A stretch of DNA of 64,000 nt from Ilex aquifolium (Eukaryota; Streptophyta; Magnoliopsida; Aquifoliales; Aquifoliaceae), in the NCBI GenBank assembly GCA_951799425.1, contig OX637399.1, positions 34,879,701-34,943,700 on the forward strand. Reading direction: 5' to 3'. This document shows positions 36,586-47,592 of this stretch, one piece after another. A program made the translations under genes and the position numbers. The notes beneath the pieces are model-generated. The model searched no databases, was not told where the DNA came from, and saw only the letters and a program-made list of their open reading frames with translations. Each line of letters starts with the position of its first letter. Position 1 is the stretch's first letter.

Positions 36586-36715
36586 ATAGTAGACTATGTA
36601 AAGTTGTGTCAAAATTTGGCAGATTCTTTTACAAAAAAAAAATTATAAGGAATATGGTGTTCAAAACATCAGTAGAGATATGATTAAAACTCATATGAAA
36701 AGATCACTCTTGGCG
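36586..36715 (+). pseudogene. Ty1/copia RNase H C-terminal remnant
   Basis: Reads VDYVKLCQNLADSFTKK, the degenerate form of the copia C-terminal motif (I-A-D-x-F/L-T-K), followed by a stretch like the conserved tail. It fits as the continuation of the pol fragment at 33941-34610. Confidence 0.6.
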
Positions 36716-36735
36716 AAAACTTGACTTGACTCTAG

Positions 36736-36890
36736 GGGTGTAACTTGGGACGGGTCAATCCAAACCCAACCCGAGAAAATCATGGCTTGGGTTGAGATAT
36801 TTAAAATTTAGGGTGGGTTTGAATCAGAAAATTTTAACCCGAATTGAATTCGGGTAATACTCGGATTGAAAATAATAAAATGAACAACAA
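36736..36890. repeat. Single end of a hAT-like element
   Basis: Starts taggggtgtaacttgggacggg and continues with gggtcaatccaaacccaac and inverted tgggttgaga phrases, the style of the hAT-like ends at 12522 and 25902. No matching right end or target duplication was found, so it is probably a truncated copy. Confidence 0.4.
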
Positions 36891-37198
36891 AGAAAGTTGT
36901 GCAAACCACAGTTCTAGGCATTAACTAAAAAGAAAGATTGTTGGAATGATCATTACAGGGTAAAAAAAAATACAAATAACAAACTTAAGTAAGGAAGAGA
37001 CCAGCTCAATATAGAGTAATGTATTTGATCGAGAGATCCCTTCTTTGTAGCCTTGTCTTGGAGATGACTTCTAATTGCTGAAGTCATATTTTTTGGTAAC
37101 GATCGCAATCATACCCTCTTTTCCAACAACATTAAACATGCACCGAACCATCGGTAATTAGGTGATAATGTCACGTCTCTTTGTTTTCTGCAATTCAA

Positions 37199-37329
37199 GA
37201 AATCGTATTCCCTTAATTGAATTGTCTTACTCGGACTTTTTTTTGACTTCATTCTAACCGTCAGAAATTGTATTCCCTTAATTGTCTTGTCTTACTCGGA
37301 CTCTTTTTTGACTTCATTCTAACCGTTGG
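37199..37329 (+). repeat. 65-bp tandem duplication
   Basis: Copies begin at 37199 (gaaatcgtattcccttaatt) and 37264 (gaaattgtattcccttaatt) and run through cttcattctaaccgt with a handful of differences. Confidence 0.85.
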
Positions 37330-37904
37330 ATGTTACCACGTGTTATTCTCAAATCTTTTAATATTTAGGTGTAAAGAGCATGTAAGTTAAGTCAAATTAG
37401 AAATAAGGATCCGGGTGATACATAAAATCCAATAGATGTGGTGGATCAACCCTAATAACAGAAATCAAGAAAGGAGGAGAAGCAAAATAGAAGAGAGAGA
37501 ATACAGAAGTCGACCTCGCTCTCTCCAGGTAAATCCCATGTCTGCACTCTCTCTCTCTTTCTCTCTAGAAATTAGCTATCTCGTTGTCTCCTTTATCTGC
37601 ATTATCCCACATTGTACATCACATTCCGGAAATCAAGGAAGGTGAAATGCCAAGAGTTGCTTCTAGAAGCCCCGACTCCATGATAACTAACTGTTGGAAC
37701 TGCAAGGCATGCCTTTGACACTTTGTGGGTTTTCCATTTTTGTTTATTTAGCTTTCAGACCTAACAACTATGTTGAATTGTGAATCGATGTTCGTTTTAC
37801 TTAATTTGGTCTATTCTTGTTGTTTTTCATCTACTAGGGCATATAGGGTCAACTGTGGTTATTTTTAGTCATTGTCTTCCATTAATCTTGTTTGAATCTG
37901 AAGG

Positions 37905-38115
37905 CAGGGCAGCCTTGTGCAGTGGTAATAGTGTTTGAGATTGTGGATTCAAATCTCAGGGCCGTAATTGTGTGCTAAAATGGCAAGGTTAGGTCTGTAC
38001 TCAGTCTTTCCCGTCCTGCGTGCTCGATTAGGAGGACCAAATCCTACGACCCTTTGGGTGGAGTTCCTGAATTGCAACTTCTTTATGATAAACCTTGAGT
38101 TAATAGGATCCATCG
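37905..38115 (+). mobile_element. tRNA-derived SINE (Au-like)
   Basis: Begins gcagccttgtgcagtggtaa, with an A-box-like segment (ttgtgcagtgg), then at about 37945 ggattcaaatctc, close to the Pol III B box GGTTCRANTCC. The tail 'ctaaaatggcaaggttaggt', 'gtactcagtctttccc' and 'cctgcgtgctcga' is typical of Au-type plant SINEs as I remember them. The 3' end and target duplication are unclear. Confidence 0.6.
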
Positions 38116-38784
38116 AGGAGGTGTTCAACAAAATTTGCAAGTATGAAATATCAGAATTTAAGTGTGTATGTTAAATATAAGGTTTGGGAAATGGGAATTG
38201 AAAAGGAAAATTTTTGGGATGGGTGTGGAAAGAATTTAGATAAACTACATTTTAGGTGAAACAGTTTGGACTGAATAACATTGTGAACTGAACTTCCTCT
38301 ATACAATTCATCTTGATGAACATGTTACAGTTGTACACATCTTAATCAATTTATTTTCTCTCAGTTTATCCAATTTTCTTTCAAATTTTTATTTCTCTTT
38401 ATTTTTTTCTAAATTTCTACCTGGGTATTCTTGTGGCTTCACCAGTGTGGTAACTGTTGATTGGAAATAACAATGATTGAATTAGGCGATGAGTTGTATG
38501 TATGAGGATGATGCTCATTGTGGGTTAAAGGTGGTACACGTGGGCGGGCAGTGGACAGTGGTGGTGCTTGGTGATTGGAGTTGTAATTGTTTTTTTGAAA
38601 ATATGGAATCTTTTTTTTTCTGATCACCAAAAAACATTACAAGAAGCAAATGGGGAAAATCCTATACAAACCTCCTTCAAAACATGTAAAAACAACAAAA
38701 CTTCTCTTAAAAAGAAAAAATCTATACAAAATCTCTATACAGACATTCTGTCTTAGCCTTTATCATAAAAAATGAGCACATTTT

Positions 38785-39370
38785 TCACTCTAGCAACTGG
38801 CAGCCGTCTTCGGTCCTGCAGATTTTCGGCAACAAATCAACACATGAAAAATCAGAAGTGAACTGATCCTTCACAGCCCTGTTAGCCAAAGCATCAGCAA
38901 TCCCATTCGCTTCTCTATACACATGAAGTAATTGTGAATCCATATTCCCCAACAGCTCCTTAATCCTCACCAAAAAACCTTGACAAGACCATGGACATGC
39001 TAAACCATTCTTTACAATATTCACAAGGACTATTGAATCCGACTCAATCACAAATTTATAATCAACTAAACCATATTGTTCAATTAAACATAAACCATCC
39101 AATAGCGCCCTGAACTCAGCCACCATGTTCGAACATATACCATAGAAAAAAGAGGCAGCTGCCACCATTCTTCCAATCTCATTTCGAACACCCACTCCCC
39201 CACCAGCAAGCCCAGGTTTCCCTTGGATGCCCCATCCGCATTCATTTTCAGCATCCCCACAGAAGGGCACCCCCCAGCAGACCCAGGTAACTCTAGCCCG
39301 AATTTGAACAGAGTAATCAACTCTAAGCAGCTCCAGTAAATTCCTCCCCAAATCATCCTCTTTAACTTCC
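38785..39370 (-). pseudogene. LINE RNase H domain, frameshifted
   Basis: One frame gives MNADGASKGN (first catalytic Asp); another continues with SNMVAEFRALLDGL (Glu), FVIESDS (Asp) and VYREANGIADALANRAV (His replaced by Arg-Glu, final Asp kept). The shift between frames lies near 39220-39260. Plant L1 elements often carry such a C-terminal RNase H; this copy is not functional as read. Confidence 0.85.
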
Positions 39371-39547
39371 GGCTTTATATTCTTACTTTGATATCGAAGA
39401 ATACTACATATCCGTAAAAACATGGAATAAGACACAGTTTTCCCCTCCCCTGCTACCCTTCTACACATTTCCTTTCACAACTGCCAGTAGATAAGAAGTG
39501 AAATGCTCCTTACCAGACCATGACCAACAGACTGCTTGCTATAGAGT

Positions 39548-39763
39548 CTACAAATTCTTCTCAGTCTTACAAAAGGAGACTCCTTGGATTAAAGTAAATC
39601 CCATCCAATTAGCCATCCTCCTCCAAACAGCCTCTGCATATGGACACTGCACAAACAAATGCTCAGAACTTTCCATATCATGGAAACACATCCAACATCT
39701 ACTAGCAAGAGAGATCCCTAGTTGCTTAATTCTACAATCCAATGGAAGAGATCTCATCAACAA
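39548..39763 (-). pseudogene. LINE zf-RVT segment
   Basis: Reads SRCWMCFHDMESSEHLFVQC followed by PYAEAVWRRM: the Cys-x2-Cys ... His-x4-Cys pattern and trailing A-x-x-x-W of the zf-RVT domain that follows the RT in plant LINEs. Confidence 0.8.
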
Positions 39764-40000
39764 TTTTCAACCAAGTAACTGAGCACTAGGAGCTGTCTTC
39801 ATACCCCAAATCAACGAAGCAGTTTCATTTTTCTCCTGCTGACTCCTCAAATTCTGTCAAGCCGACTTAACAGTAAATACTCCAGACGAAGTACCCTGCC
39901 AAATCAACTTGTCCTCTTGCCCATTCAAAACCACTCCAGACCCACAAATCTCTCCTTTTAACTGATCATTCAGCAGATTATCCACTCTATCAAACTGCCA

Positions 40001-41626
40001 CTAAGCCCCAGCCATGTCTGATAATCTGGGAAACTCACAAGGAACACCTGCAATTCTGCTTATCAAAGGCCCACTCCCTAACCAGTTATCACACCAAAAG
40101 TCACTGTTCTCTCCATTACCAACCAAAACTTTAGACTTACACACCACCTTATCAAAAAAAGGTCTCAAAACATTGAAACACTTAGAATGACCCCTACTCA
40201 TACATCTCATCAAATGCTTACCCTTCAGAAACTTGGTACTAAATACTCTAGCCCACAAAGAATCCCCTTTCATCAATCTCCATACGTGCTTCATTCGTAA
40301 GGCATCTTGCACCTCCTCCAGTTTCCTTAAACCCAGACCACCCTCAAATTTAGGTAAGGTCACTTTTGCCCAAGAAAACCAGTGCCTCCTCCTACTATCC
40401 AATTTTTTTGACCAAATAAAACTAGCCATCATTGAATTCATACGAGCCAAAATATTCTTAGGCAAATTCACACAAGCTAAAAGATGAATAGGAATAGAGC
40501 TCAGAACTGTTTGTACCAAAAGAACTCTACCCATATTAGAAAGCAACTTAGAATACCAACCCTCCATCCGTTGTCGAAATTTCACTAAAACCTTCTCAAA
40601 ATACCTGACCCTAGTCCTCCCATTAAAGATAGGACAACCCAGGTAAGTAAATGGGCATTTTTTGATAGGAATCCCAGCCATCTCAGACAGTACTAGCCTT
40701 CTAGAACTCCCAATATGCTTTGAAACAAACATTGAGCTCTTAGGTAGACTTACCCTCTGGCTTGAACACATCTCATATTCCTTCAAAAAAGTCAGCAAGT
40801 GCTCCAGAGATTTTTTCAGCCCCCTTAAAAAAATTAGAGTGTCATCTGCAAAAATCAAATGACTCACTAAAGATGAGCCACTTCCCAGATGAAAACCTTT
40901 CACCAGACCCTCCTGATAAATTCTACACAGACCCCTGCTCAAGACCTCTTCAGCCAACACAAATAAGCAAGGGGAGATGGGATCCCCTTGCCTTAACCCC
41001 CTAGAAGCAGGAAAAAAAAACCCTTCTCAAAGTATTCACACACACAGAAATGTTTTGATTTCCCAAACAATTCCCAATGATCTTAACAAAGAGCTCAGAA
41101 AATCCAAAACAAGAAAGCACTTTCAATAAAAAATCCCACTCTATCCTATCATACGCCTTCATCATGTCAAGCTTTCAAATCATGTTCTCACCCTCCACCT
41201 TCCTATCCAAGTCATTCACCATTAACTGAGCCAAGAAAATACATTCCCCAATACCTCTTCCCTTGACAAAATCATGTTGTTCCTCAGACACCAACATAAT
41301 CTAGAGGTCAACAACTTAGTAAAAATCTTGTAAAGAAAATTACATAAGCTGATTGGCCTAAAGTCAGCAAACGAAACTGGATTAAGCTTCTTAGGAATTA
41401 TCACCAACAAAGTAGCATTTACAGACCTTGGAATTATGCCACATTTAAGAAAAAAATTAACTGCCTTTAACACATCATGCTTAATGATATCCCAGGCTGC
41501 CTGAAAAAAATTTCAGACCACCCATCCACCCCAGGAGCACTGTGAATTGACATAGGAAAAACAATAGATTTCACTTCCTCCAAAGATGCGTCCCTAAGAA
41601 TCTCAGCATTTAACTCATCCGTCACA
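40001..41626 (-). pseudogene. LINE reverse transcriptase, frameshifted
   Basis: Segments in order on the - strand: PVSFADFRPISLCNFLYKI (41473 frame), a decayed stretch where the frame breaks (near 41265), GLRQGDPISPCLF (around 40990), then the 319-codon open segment with SHLIFADDTLIF (active-site FADD), YLGCPIF and the RT thumb region. This is the RVT_1 fold of non-LTR elements. Confidence 0.9.
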
Positions 41627-41634
41627 GTTCTAGG

Positions 41635-42483
41635 CAAAGATCGAAATATCGTTTCGAAGTATCATTTCGGTCAGCTCAAAAACGGAAACGTTTCGGAAAC
41701 GCAATGGAAACGTAGAAAAAATATGGAAACATGTAGAAATACAAATACAATTCATTGATTTATAAAGATAAGCTAAATAATTGATTAATTTAACATATTT
41801 ATTCGGTTAACATCAATTTATATAAGAATAAATTTAAATTAGTGGAAAAAAAAGGTTTGACATGAGGCGGAAATCATTTAAATTAAAATATTATCCAATT
41901 AATAATACAATTTTATTATAATACTAATTTACTAATTAATAATACTAAGTGCAACATATTATTATAATACTAATTTATTAATTTAAATTGTGCCTTCAAA
42001 TTAATAAATAATATTATTTCATTAATATTAAAATCATTGTGTACACAATAATTAAAACACATAAATACTTAATTCTAGATATTTAACAAATAAGTTATAA
42101 TTAATAAAATGACTTGCAGTTATTTAATATGTCAATTTAACAAATAATAATAACATAAAAGAATAATTATAAAAAGGAAAAAAAATAATGAAGGGTATCA
42201 AATTAAATTAATGGTAGTTATGCATAGTTAAAAGTAAAAAATTATAATGCAGTAGGGTATTAAATGTAATTGTTCATATTTATAACAAAAAATATATATA
42301 TAAAAGGCAGCACAGTCGTGTTTCGACCGAAACGGTATTGTTTCAACCGAAACGGTCCGACACAATGACGTTTCGACCGAAACTTTGGAATTTTGTGATT
42401 CAACTCATGTTTTGTGTCGGTGTGTTGAAATTCCGAAACGTTTCGGATGTTTCGGACGTTTCGACACGACATTTTGTTCTTTG
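41635..42483. mobile_element. Non-autonomous hAT-like element, 849 bp, inserted in the LINE
   Basis: Flanked by GTTCTAGG at 41627-41634 and 42484-42491. Termini are CAAAGATCGAAATATCG and, inverted from the right, CAAAGAACAAAATGTCG. Subterminal DNA reiterates cgtttcgg, gaaacg and the palindromic GTTTCGACCGAAAC (42308-42383 has three such units). The centre is AT-rich without an ORF. Taking it out rejoins the LINE sequence in frame. Confidence 0.85.
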
Positions 42484-42562
42484 GTTCTAGGAATAACTTC
42501 AAATAAATGCTCCTGCATCTCATGCCCTTCAGTTCTGTATAAGGTAGCATAAAAGTCCTCAG

Positions 42563-43533
42563 CATAGTTGTTAGTATCATACGATACGCGATACATATCG
42601 TACGATACGTTCCGATACAGAGGTAAAACGATACGGATCGTAGTTATGTATCATTTTTGCGTCGTATCGTCCGATACACGATACGATATGTATCGGTACG
42701 ATACGAACGATACATGAAACTGCTGTTTAAAAATTTTTTTTTTTTTTTAATCAAACGACGTCGTTTTGAGTTAATAGAAGGCTGATTTTTTATCTCTGCC
42801 ACTGAAACGACGTCGTTTTGTGGCTAGGGTTTACAAAAAAAAATAAAATCCCTCTTTCCTCTCCTCCTCGATCGTTCGACGTTGCTGTCTTCTTCCTCAA
42901 GCTCAGGAGTCTTCTTCAGTCTTCTGTCTCTGGCTCAGTCTTCTTCAGACGACATTCGACGAAGAACCCAGCTGTTCTCGGTCTTTCCTTCTTCAGACTT
43001 CACGACGACCTTCAACGACGAACCCAGCTGTTCTCGGTATTCTCTCTATTCTCTCTGTTCTCGGTCTTCTCTCTCTTCTCTCTGTTCTGAGTTTTCTCTC
43101 TGTTCTTCATCGACCAAAGCAGCAAACTCTGAGAAGCCATCAGCCAACCAATCGAAGCAAGATCTGCAGCCAAGCCATCGAAGCAAAATCTGAGAAGCCA
43201 ATCCAAGCCTGTGCAGTGTAAGAAATTATGTTAATTTATTTACAAAGCCAAATATTTTTTTTTGGATTAGAAGTCTCTTTGGTGTTTAAAGTTTGAATTA
43301 GTAAACTATGGTTGTGACCTTTGCATTATAATATTAGTGGACTATGTTGATGACTTGAATAGTTGGTGAAGTATTAATGAAATGCTATGTTTGTATGAGT
43401 GAATGATTTTTTTTCAAAGGTATATATATTTTATTATTATTTATTTAAAATTGCACCGTATCTTACGATATATGATACGATACACTATTTTTAATTTACG
43501 ATACACCTTCCGATATACGATTTGATAACTATG
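42563..43533. mobile_element. Non-autonomous hAT-like element, 971 bp, inserted in the LINE
   Basis: Flanked by GTCCTCAG at 42555-42562 and 43534-43541. Termini are CATAGTTGTTAGTATC and, inverted from the right, CATAGTTATCAAATCG. Subterminal DNA reiterates cgatac and gtatcg palindromically (tacgatacg, cgtatcgt) at 42580-42715 and again at 43455-43515. The interior at 42840-43200 is GC-richer and encodes only low-complexity Ser/Phe-rich frames. The whole sits 71 bp from the previous element. Confidence 0.85.
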
Positions 43534-43859
43534 GTCCTCAGCACACTTCCCAAGCTCCTCCTCATTATCAATCCATACACCCACCCCATTCTGAATTCTG
43601 TGAATTCTATTTCTAACTGCCTTGCCCTTAGCTAAGACATGATAGAATTTAGTATTTTTTCCCATTTCACATTCGCCTTTTGCTTCTAATACACCTCCTC
43701 AAGCCTCAAGACTTCAGCAAGATCTTTTTGATGAGAATCAAGAGCTTGCTGATTAACCAATGAATCCTCTGTTTCAATAAGGATCTCAGCAACCCTCATC
43801 TTTTCCTCAAGAACTTTAATAAGATCAAAAGTATTACAAAACTCCTCTTTGTGCCACTT

Positions 43860-44437
43860 CTTCACATGCCATTTAAGATATTTCAGCTATAAAAACAAAT
43901 TTTTAATAGGATTTTCAACATACCATCCACCCGATTTAGAAGCAATCAAATCCAAGAACATTGGGTCTTCCACCCACTTGTCTTGGAATTTGAAATATGA
44001 AATTCTTTTAGCATCCACAGATTTATCAACTTTAAAAAGCAAAGGACCATGATCAGATTTTCCCCTGCCTAAATGCAACACCTCATCTCTTCCAAACCCC
44101 AACTTCCAAGCAACATTAGTAAAAATTCTATCAATACGTTGCCACATTCTAGCTCTCCCTTCTTGGTTATTACACCAGGTAAACCTACTCCCCACAAAAC
44201 CACAATCCATAAGACTAGCAGCCTGCACAAAGTCCCCAAACTCTTCCATAGCAATTACATAAGGCAAAGCACCCCCATTCTCTCATCAGAACTCAGAATA
44301 GAATTAAAATCCCCAACAACCATCCATTTAGACATTGGGTCCATAGACAAACCCAACAAATGAGACCATAAAGGTCTATGCAAGACATAGTCACAACAAG
44401 CATAGACAATGGAGACAAAAACCTCCTCAATTCCCAT
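43860..44437 (-). pseudogene. LINE apurinic-type endonuclease, N-terminally truncated and frameshifted
   Basis: Contains VVGDFNSILSSDER, SRFTWCNNQEGRARMWQRID (ending RIDR), and GKSDHGPLLF: the GDFN, R-x-D-R and SDH motifs of exonuclease/endonuclease/phosphatase-fold LINE endonucleases. The part before the GDFN motif is short, so the catalytic N-terminal portion is missing. Confidence 0.85.
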
Positions 44438-44849
44438 AACAGAGACCCTTACTGTGAAGGTTTGAGGGTATTTTGTTCATCTATGTTAGAGAGAGAGTGG
44501 GAGAAGGATGAGGTGGTGTGGTTGCAGTAACTTGTTAGGTCTGGGAGGGAGAAAAAGGCCCCCGCGAGGGGGGGGGGGGGTTGGTCTGGAGGAAAGTTAA
44601 AATTGTTTTCTTGGTAATAGAGTTAAAATAGGGGGCAAAAAGGCAAAAAACAATGGCATATGTTAGTGTCGTTACATGTCAAACTCTGATTTAGTGTCTA
44701 ATAGGGATCAAAAGAGGGCAAAATATTATGGCATTCTATAGCAAAAGTTAATGGGAAATTTCAAAACCTATTGAGACTACTTTCTTAGAAATTGTCTTGT
44801 TTTTATCAATAGGTAAATTTCATTGTGAAAATGGGTAAATTTCGTTTTT

Positions 44850-45513
44850 GGGATGGATTGGAAGTCTTCTTTCTCGTGTTTGTTTCCTCATCTATGTCGT
44901 ATCTCTTGTCGTCATGATGCTTCTACCGCCTCTTATTCTCATCCACTTCTTGGGATTTTTGATTTCGAAGAAATCTTAATGATAAGGAATCTTCGGAATT
45001 GATGTTACTTGTTTGCATGCTTAATGCTATTACTTCATATCTTGATCCTTTGTATAAAAGTGTTGGGTCGGTGATCCACCGGCTCCTTCCTTTGTAGATA
45101 ATCCTTTGAGTCTTTGGTTGTCGTTGATGGTTTTTCACTTCCTCTCTTTTACACTTAATTGAAGATTTAGAAGGCTATAGTGCCTTGTGTGAGTTTGTGC
45201 TCATGTTAAAATCAATACCAATGATGTGCGTCAAAGAAGAAGACCAAGTGTTTGTTTATCTCGGCAGTGTTGTTTTATGTGTAGAGGTGATGGTGTGAAT
45301 TATTTATTTTTGCATTGTCCTATGCTTTATCATTGTTTGAGTTATTTGGTTGAAAAGAAATTAGAGAATTTGTTAGGATCAAAGCAAGGTGGTGGAAGAA
45401 TTATGCGATCAAATTTATTTTTTGGCATCATTTTAGGCCTTGTTGCTAAGGACTTTGAGAATGTTCCTCTTATTTGTATTATTGCAAGTTGTAAAGCGTC
45501 TTGTGATGTATAA
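44850..45513 (+). pseudogene. Second LINE relic: zf-RVT region, + strand
   Basis: Across frames the text reads WDF-FRRNLND, later KINTNDVRQRRRPS-like sequence, then CCFMCRGDGVNYLFLHCPM: the linker and Cys-x2-Cys...His-x4-Cys knuckle of the zf-RVT domain. It has multiple stops. Orientation is opposite to the adjacent LINE, so it is an independent insertion. Confidence 0.7.
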
Positions 45514-46560
45514 TGTGGTCATCAGCTCCTAGTGGTGCTATGCACTGTTTATATGTTTTTTTTTGTTCTAGGATTGGATTGCTTGTTATATTGTTCACCT
45601 TCACCTTGGATTATGTACTACTCCATCATATTAGTAATGAAATTTTGTTTCTTACGAAAAAAGATGCAGAGTTGTTTTGCCATTCATTTTTTTGTTTGCG
45701 TATATTTGGTATTTGTCTTTTAATAGTAGGGTTTAATAATAAATTTTGATTTTAAATTCTAACTTCTCATCCCTTCTTTTTATCCCCTTACTAATTTCTT
45801 CTTGCTCTCTTTTTCTTCTTTCAATCTGCATCAATTTGGTATAAAAGCTCTTTTTCTTCTTCTTTCAAAGCTGGTATAGTGTTTTTTTTCTACGACCGTT
45901 AAGGTTACCCAACTTTTAAAGGATTAAACTAACACTGGTTTTGTTTTCTGCTTACGATTTATTTTTTTATTTCTTGACATGTGAATTCTTTTCCGAGTGC
46001 AAGTCTTATCCTTGGTTCTAACTAACCACCCCTCCCCCCCTCCCAAAAAAAAAAAAAACAAAAAAAAAATCCCGGTTCTTTTTGCTAAAGTTTTCATTAT
46101 TTTTTTGGCCATTTTTTTTGGTGACTTCGTTAGTTCTGATGCATATAATCATTGACAATGTCTTTACATAGTACATATGCCGAGGTCGAGAAGATGAACT
46201 ATGTTGATCTTCTGAATTGTTATTGTATTTACTAAGTAATTATTACACATTTTTCTGAATTGCATGTGGTTGAATGCATGGAGCTCAAGAAAACAAACAT
46301 TTCTGCCTTGCTGTTCAGCAGATTTGGTTATCACAAGCTGATTAATCCATATCCATATACTGTTAAAGATTTCCCTAGAAATTCATCTCCTATTAAATTC
46401 TTCTTAAAAAATTATCCTTCATTAATTTAAATATATAGGCTTGCGTGATTATAGTGTGAAATTCGGTGATTGATTTGTTACTATACTAATTTCCATTTCC
46501 AGGTTTTAACTTGAAACTTTTAGTGGATTTGAATACACGCTTGCTAGAAAAATAAAGGTT
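45514..46560 (+). other. Upstream region of GIP1
   Basis: AT- and T-rich with a C-run/A-run near 46027-46070. An acceptor-like cag at 46500-46502 preceded by pyrimidines suggests that the GIP1 leader has an intron and that the last leader exon is 46503-46578. No other gene is seen. Confidence 0.45.
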
Positions 46561-46578
46561 TTTGTCGATAGTCTTTGT

Positions 46579-46803
46579 ATGGATCCAGAGGCTGCACGAA
46601 CTGCTCGAGAGTCTCTGGACCTGGCATTTCATATGTCCAACATTCTTGAGACAGGGCTTGATCGTCACACTCTCTCTGTCCTCATTGCTCTCTGTGATCT
46701 GGGTCTTAACCCTGAGGCACTAGCTGCTGTAGTGAAGGAGCTCCGAAGGGAACCTCCTACTCCATCTTCCAGCCCCATGCCAACACCTCCGTCTGTTCCT
46801 TAG
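46579..46803 (+). CDS. GIP1: GIP1/MOZART1 gamma-tubulin-complex protein (mitotic-spindle organising protein 1)
   Basis: 74 residues in a single exon, ATG 46579, stop TAG. The core ARESLDLAFHMSNILETGLD, then HTLSVLIALCDLGLNPEAL and VVKELRRE, is almost the same as Arabidopsis GIP1/GIP2 (GCP3-interacting proteins) over its whole length. MOZART1 proteins are small helical subunits that bind the N terminus of GCP3 and are needed to recruit gamma-tubulin complexes to microtubule nucleation sites at the nuclear envelope and spindle. The C-terminal tail (Pro/Ser/Thr-rich, PPTPSSSPMPTPPSVP) is variable in the family. Length is normal. A 5'-leader intron is likely. No defect is seen. Confidence 0.95.
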   Translation: MDPEAARTARESLDLAFHMSNILETGLDRHTLSVLIALCDLGLNPEALAAVVKELRREPPTPSSSPMPTPPSVP

Positions 46804-47109
46804 CAAAGAATGATGTCATTGGCTGCTATTCATAAAAAAGTAAGAGAATGTAATTGACTGTTTTATGTAGCCTTAGTATCTGCCATTGCACATTATTTCT
46901 CTTTTTATTTGGCCATTGCATTAATAATGTTCAACAGTTCTTGTGTGTTTGGATTGTCAAGGTGATTTTCATGCGCATGCAGCTGTTTTCCGATTATCAG
47001 CTTTGGACTTTGGTTCATTGTTTCGCACCAGAATATCCGAGAAGGAAAAAAGATCTCTGAGAGTTATGTTCTTTCACTTTTACTTGCTGTATTTTGTTTA
47101 GATCAATGT

Positions 47110-47592
47110 CTTAGCATTGGATTAGTACCCAATCCCCGACCTTCATCCAAACCAGCCCCTACCCCGGGGGGGCAGGGGGCCTCCCCTTCAGGGATGTTGG
47201 TTGCAAGGTGCTGGAGGAAAATTTTTAAGAGTGTAATATTGTTATGATCATCTTTGATTAAGCATTATTCCAAAAATATGTCTTTCCTCGAGAATTAATA
47301 GTGCAAACTTCAGAGTTCAAAAAAGATTCTCTGATCCCATGGGAACCGTTGGAGCACATTTAGCAGGATCATAGAAAATGTTCTTTAGAAAACTATCCTA
47401 GAAGTAGCAACAAGAAAGATGTGCTTCATCTGCTGCTTGGCAAAGAAGACCAACAAATTGCTTAAAATTGCCTTGAAGGGTTATCGTGTTTTCTTTTTTC
47501 TATTCTTTTTTCTTCTTCATGTGTGGGGCCTTCTCAAATTGGGGGCCTAAAGCCCAAGCTTTATCTACAATGAGGTTGGGCCGGCCCTGCCA
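47110..47592. repeat. Possible hAT-like element remnant
   Basis: The right side (47520-47592) reads gtgtggggccttctcaaatt, gggggcctaaagccc and gggccggccctgcca, wording typical of plant hAT ends (inverted CAGGGCCGGCCC). The left side has GC-rich cccctaccccgggggggcag near 47157. Inverted matching of the two is weak and no duplication is evident. Confidence 0.3.

Larger units (their letters stand above)
38611..44450 (-). mobile_element. L1-type LINE retrotransposon, 5'-truncated, nested insertions
   Basis: Read on the - strand the order is endonuclease (44437 to about 43860), linker, reverse transcriptase (about 41620 to 40001), zinc-knuckle zf-RVT (39763 to about 39560) and RNase H (about 39370 to 38785), then a short tail at a T-run (38611-38619, poly-A on the LINE strand). 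ORF1 and the first part of the endonuclease are missing, consistent with 5' truncation. Frameshifts are present in RT and RNase H. Two hAT-like elements (41635-42483, 42563-43533) interrupt it. No convincing LINE target duplication was found. Confidence 0.9.

Noticed and set aside
39498..41004. + strand frames of 80-94 codons across the LINE
   Set aside because: Antisense shadows of LINE RT and zf-RVT coding sequence.
42818..43206. Ser/Phe-rich frames inside the second hAT-like insert
   Set aside because: Low-complexity (ctctgttctcggt repeats) and open in several frames; no transposase motif.
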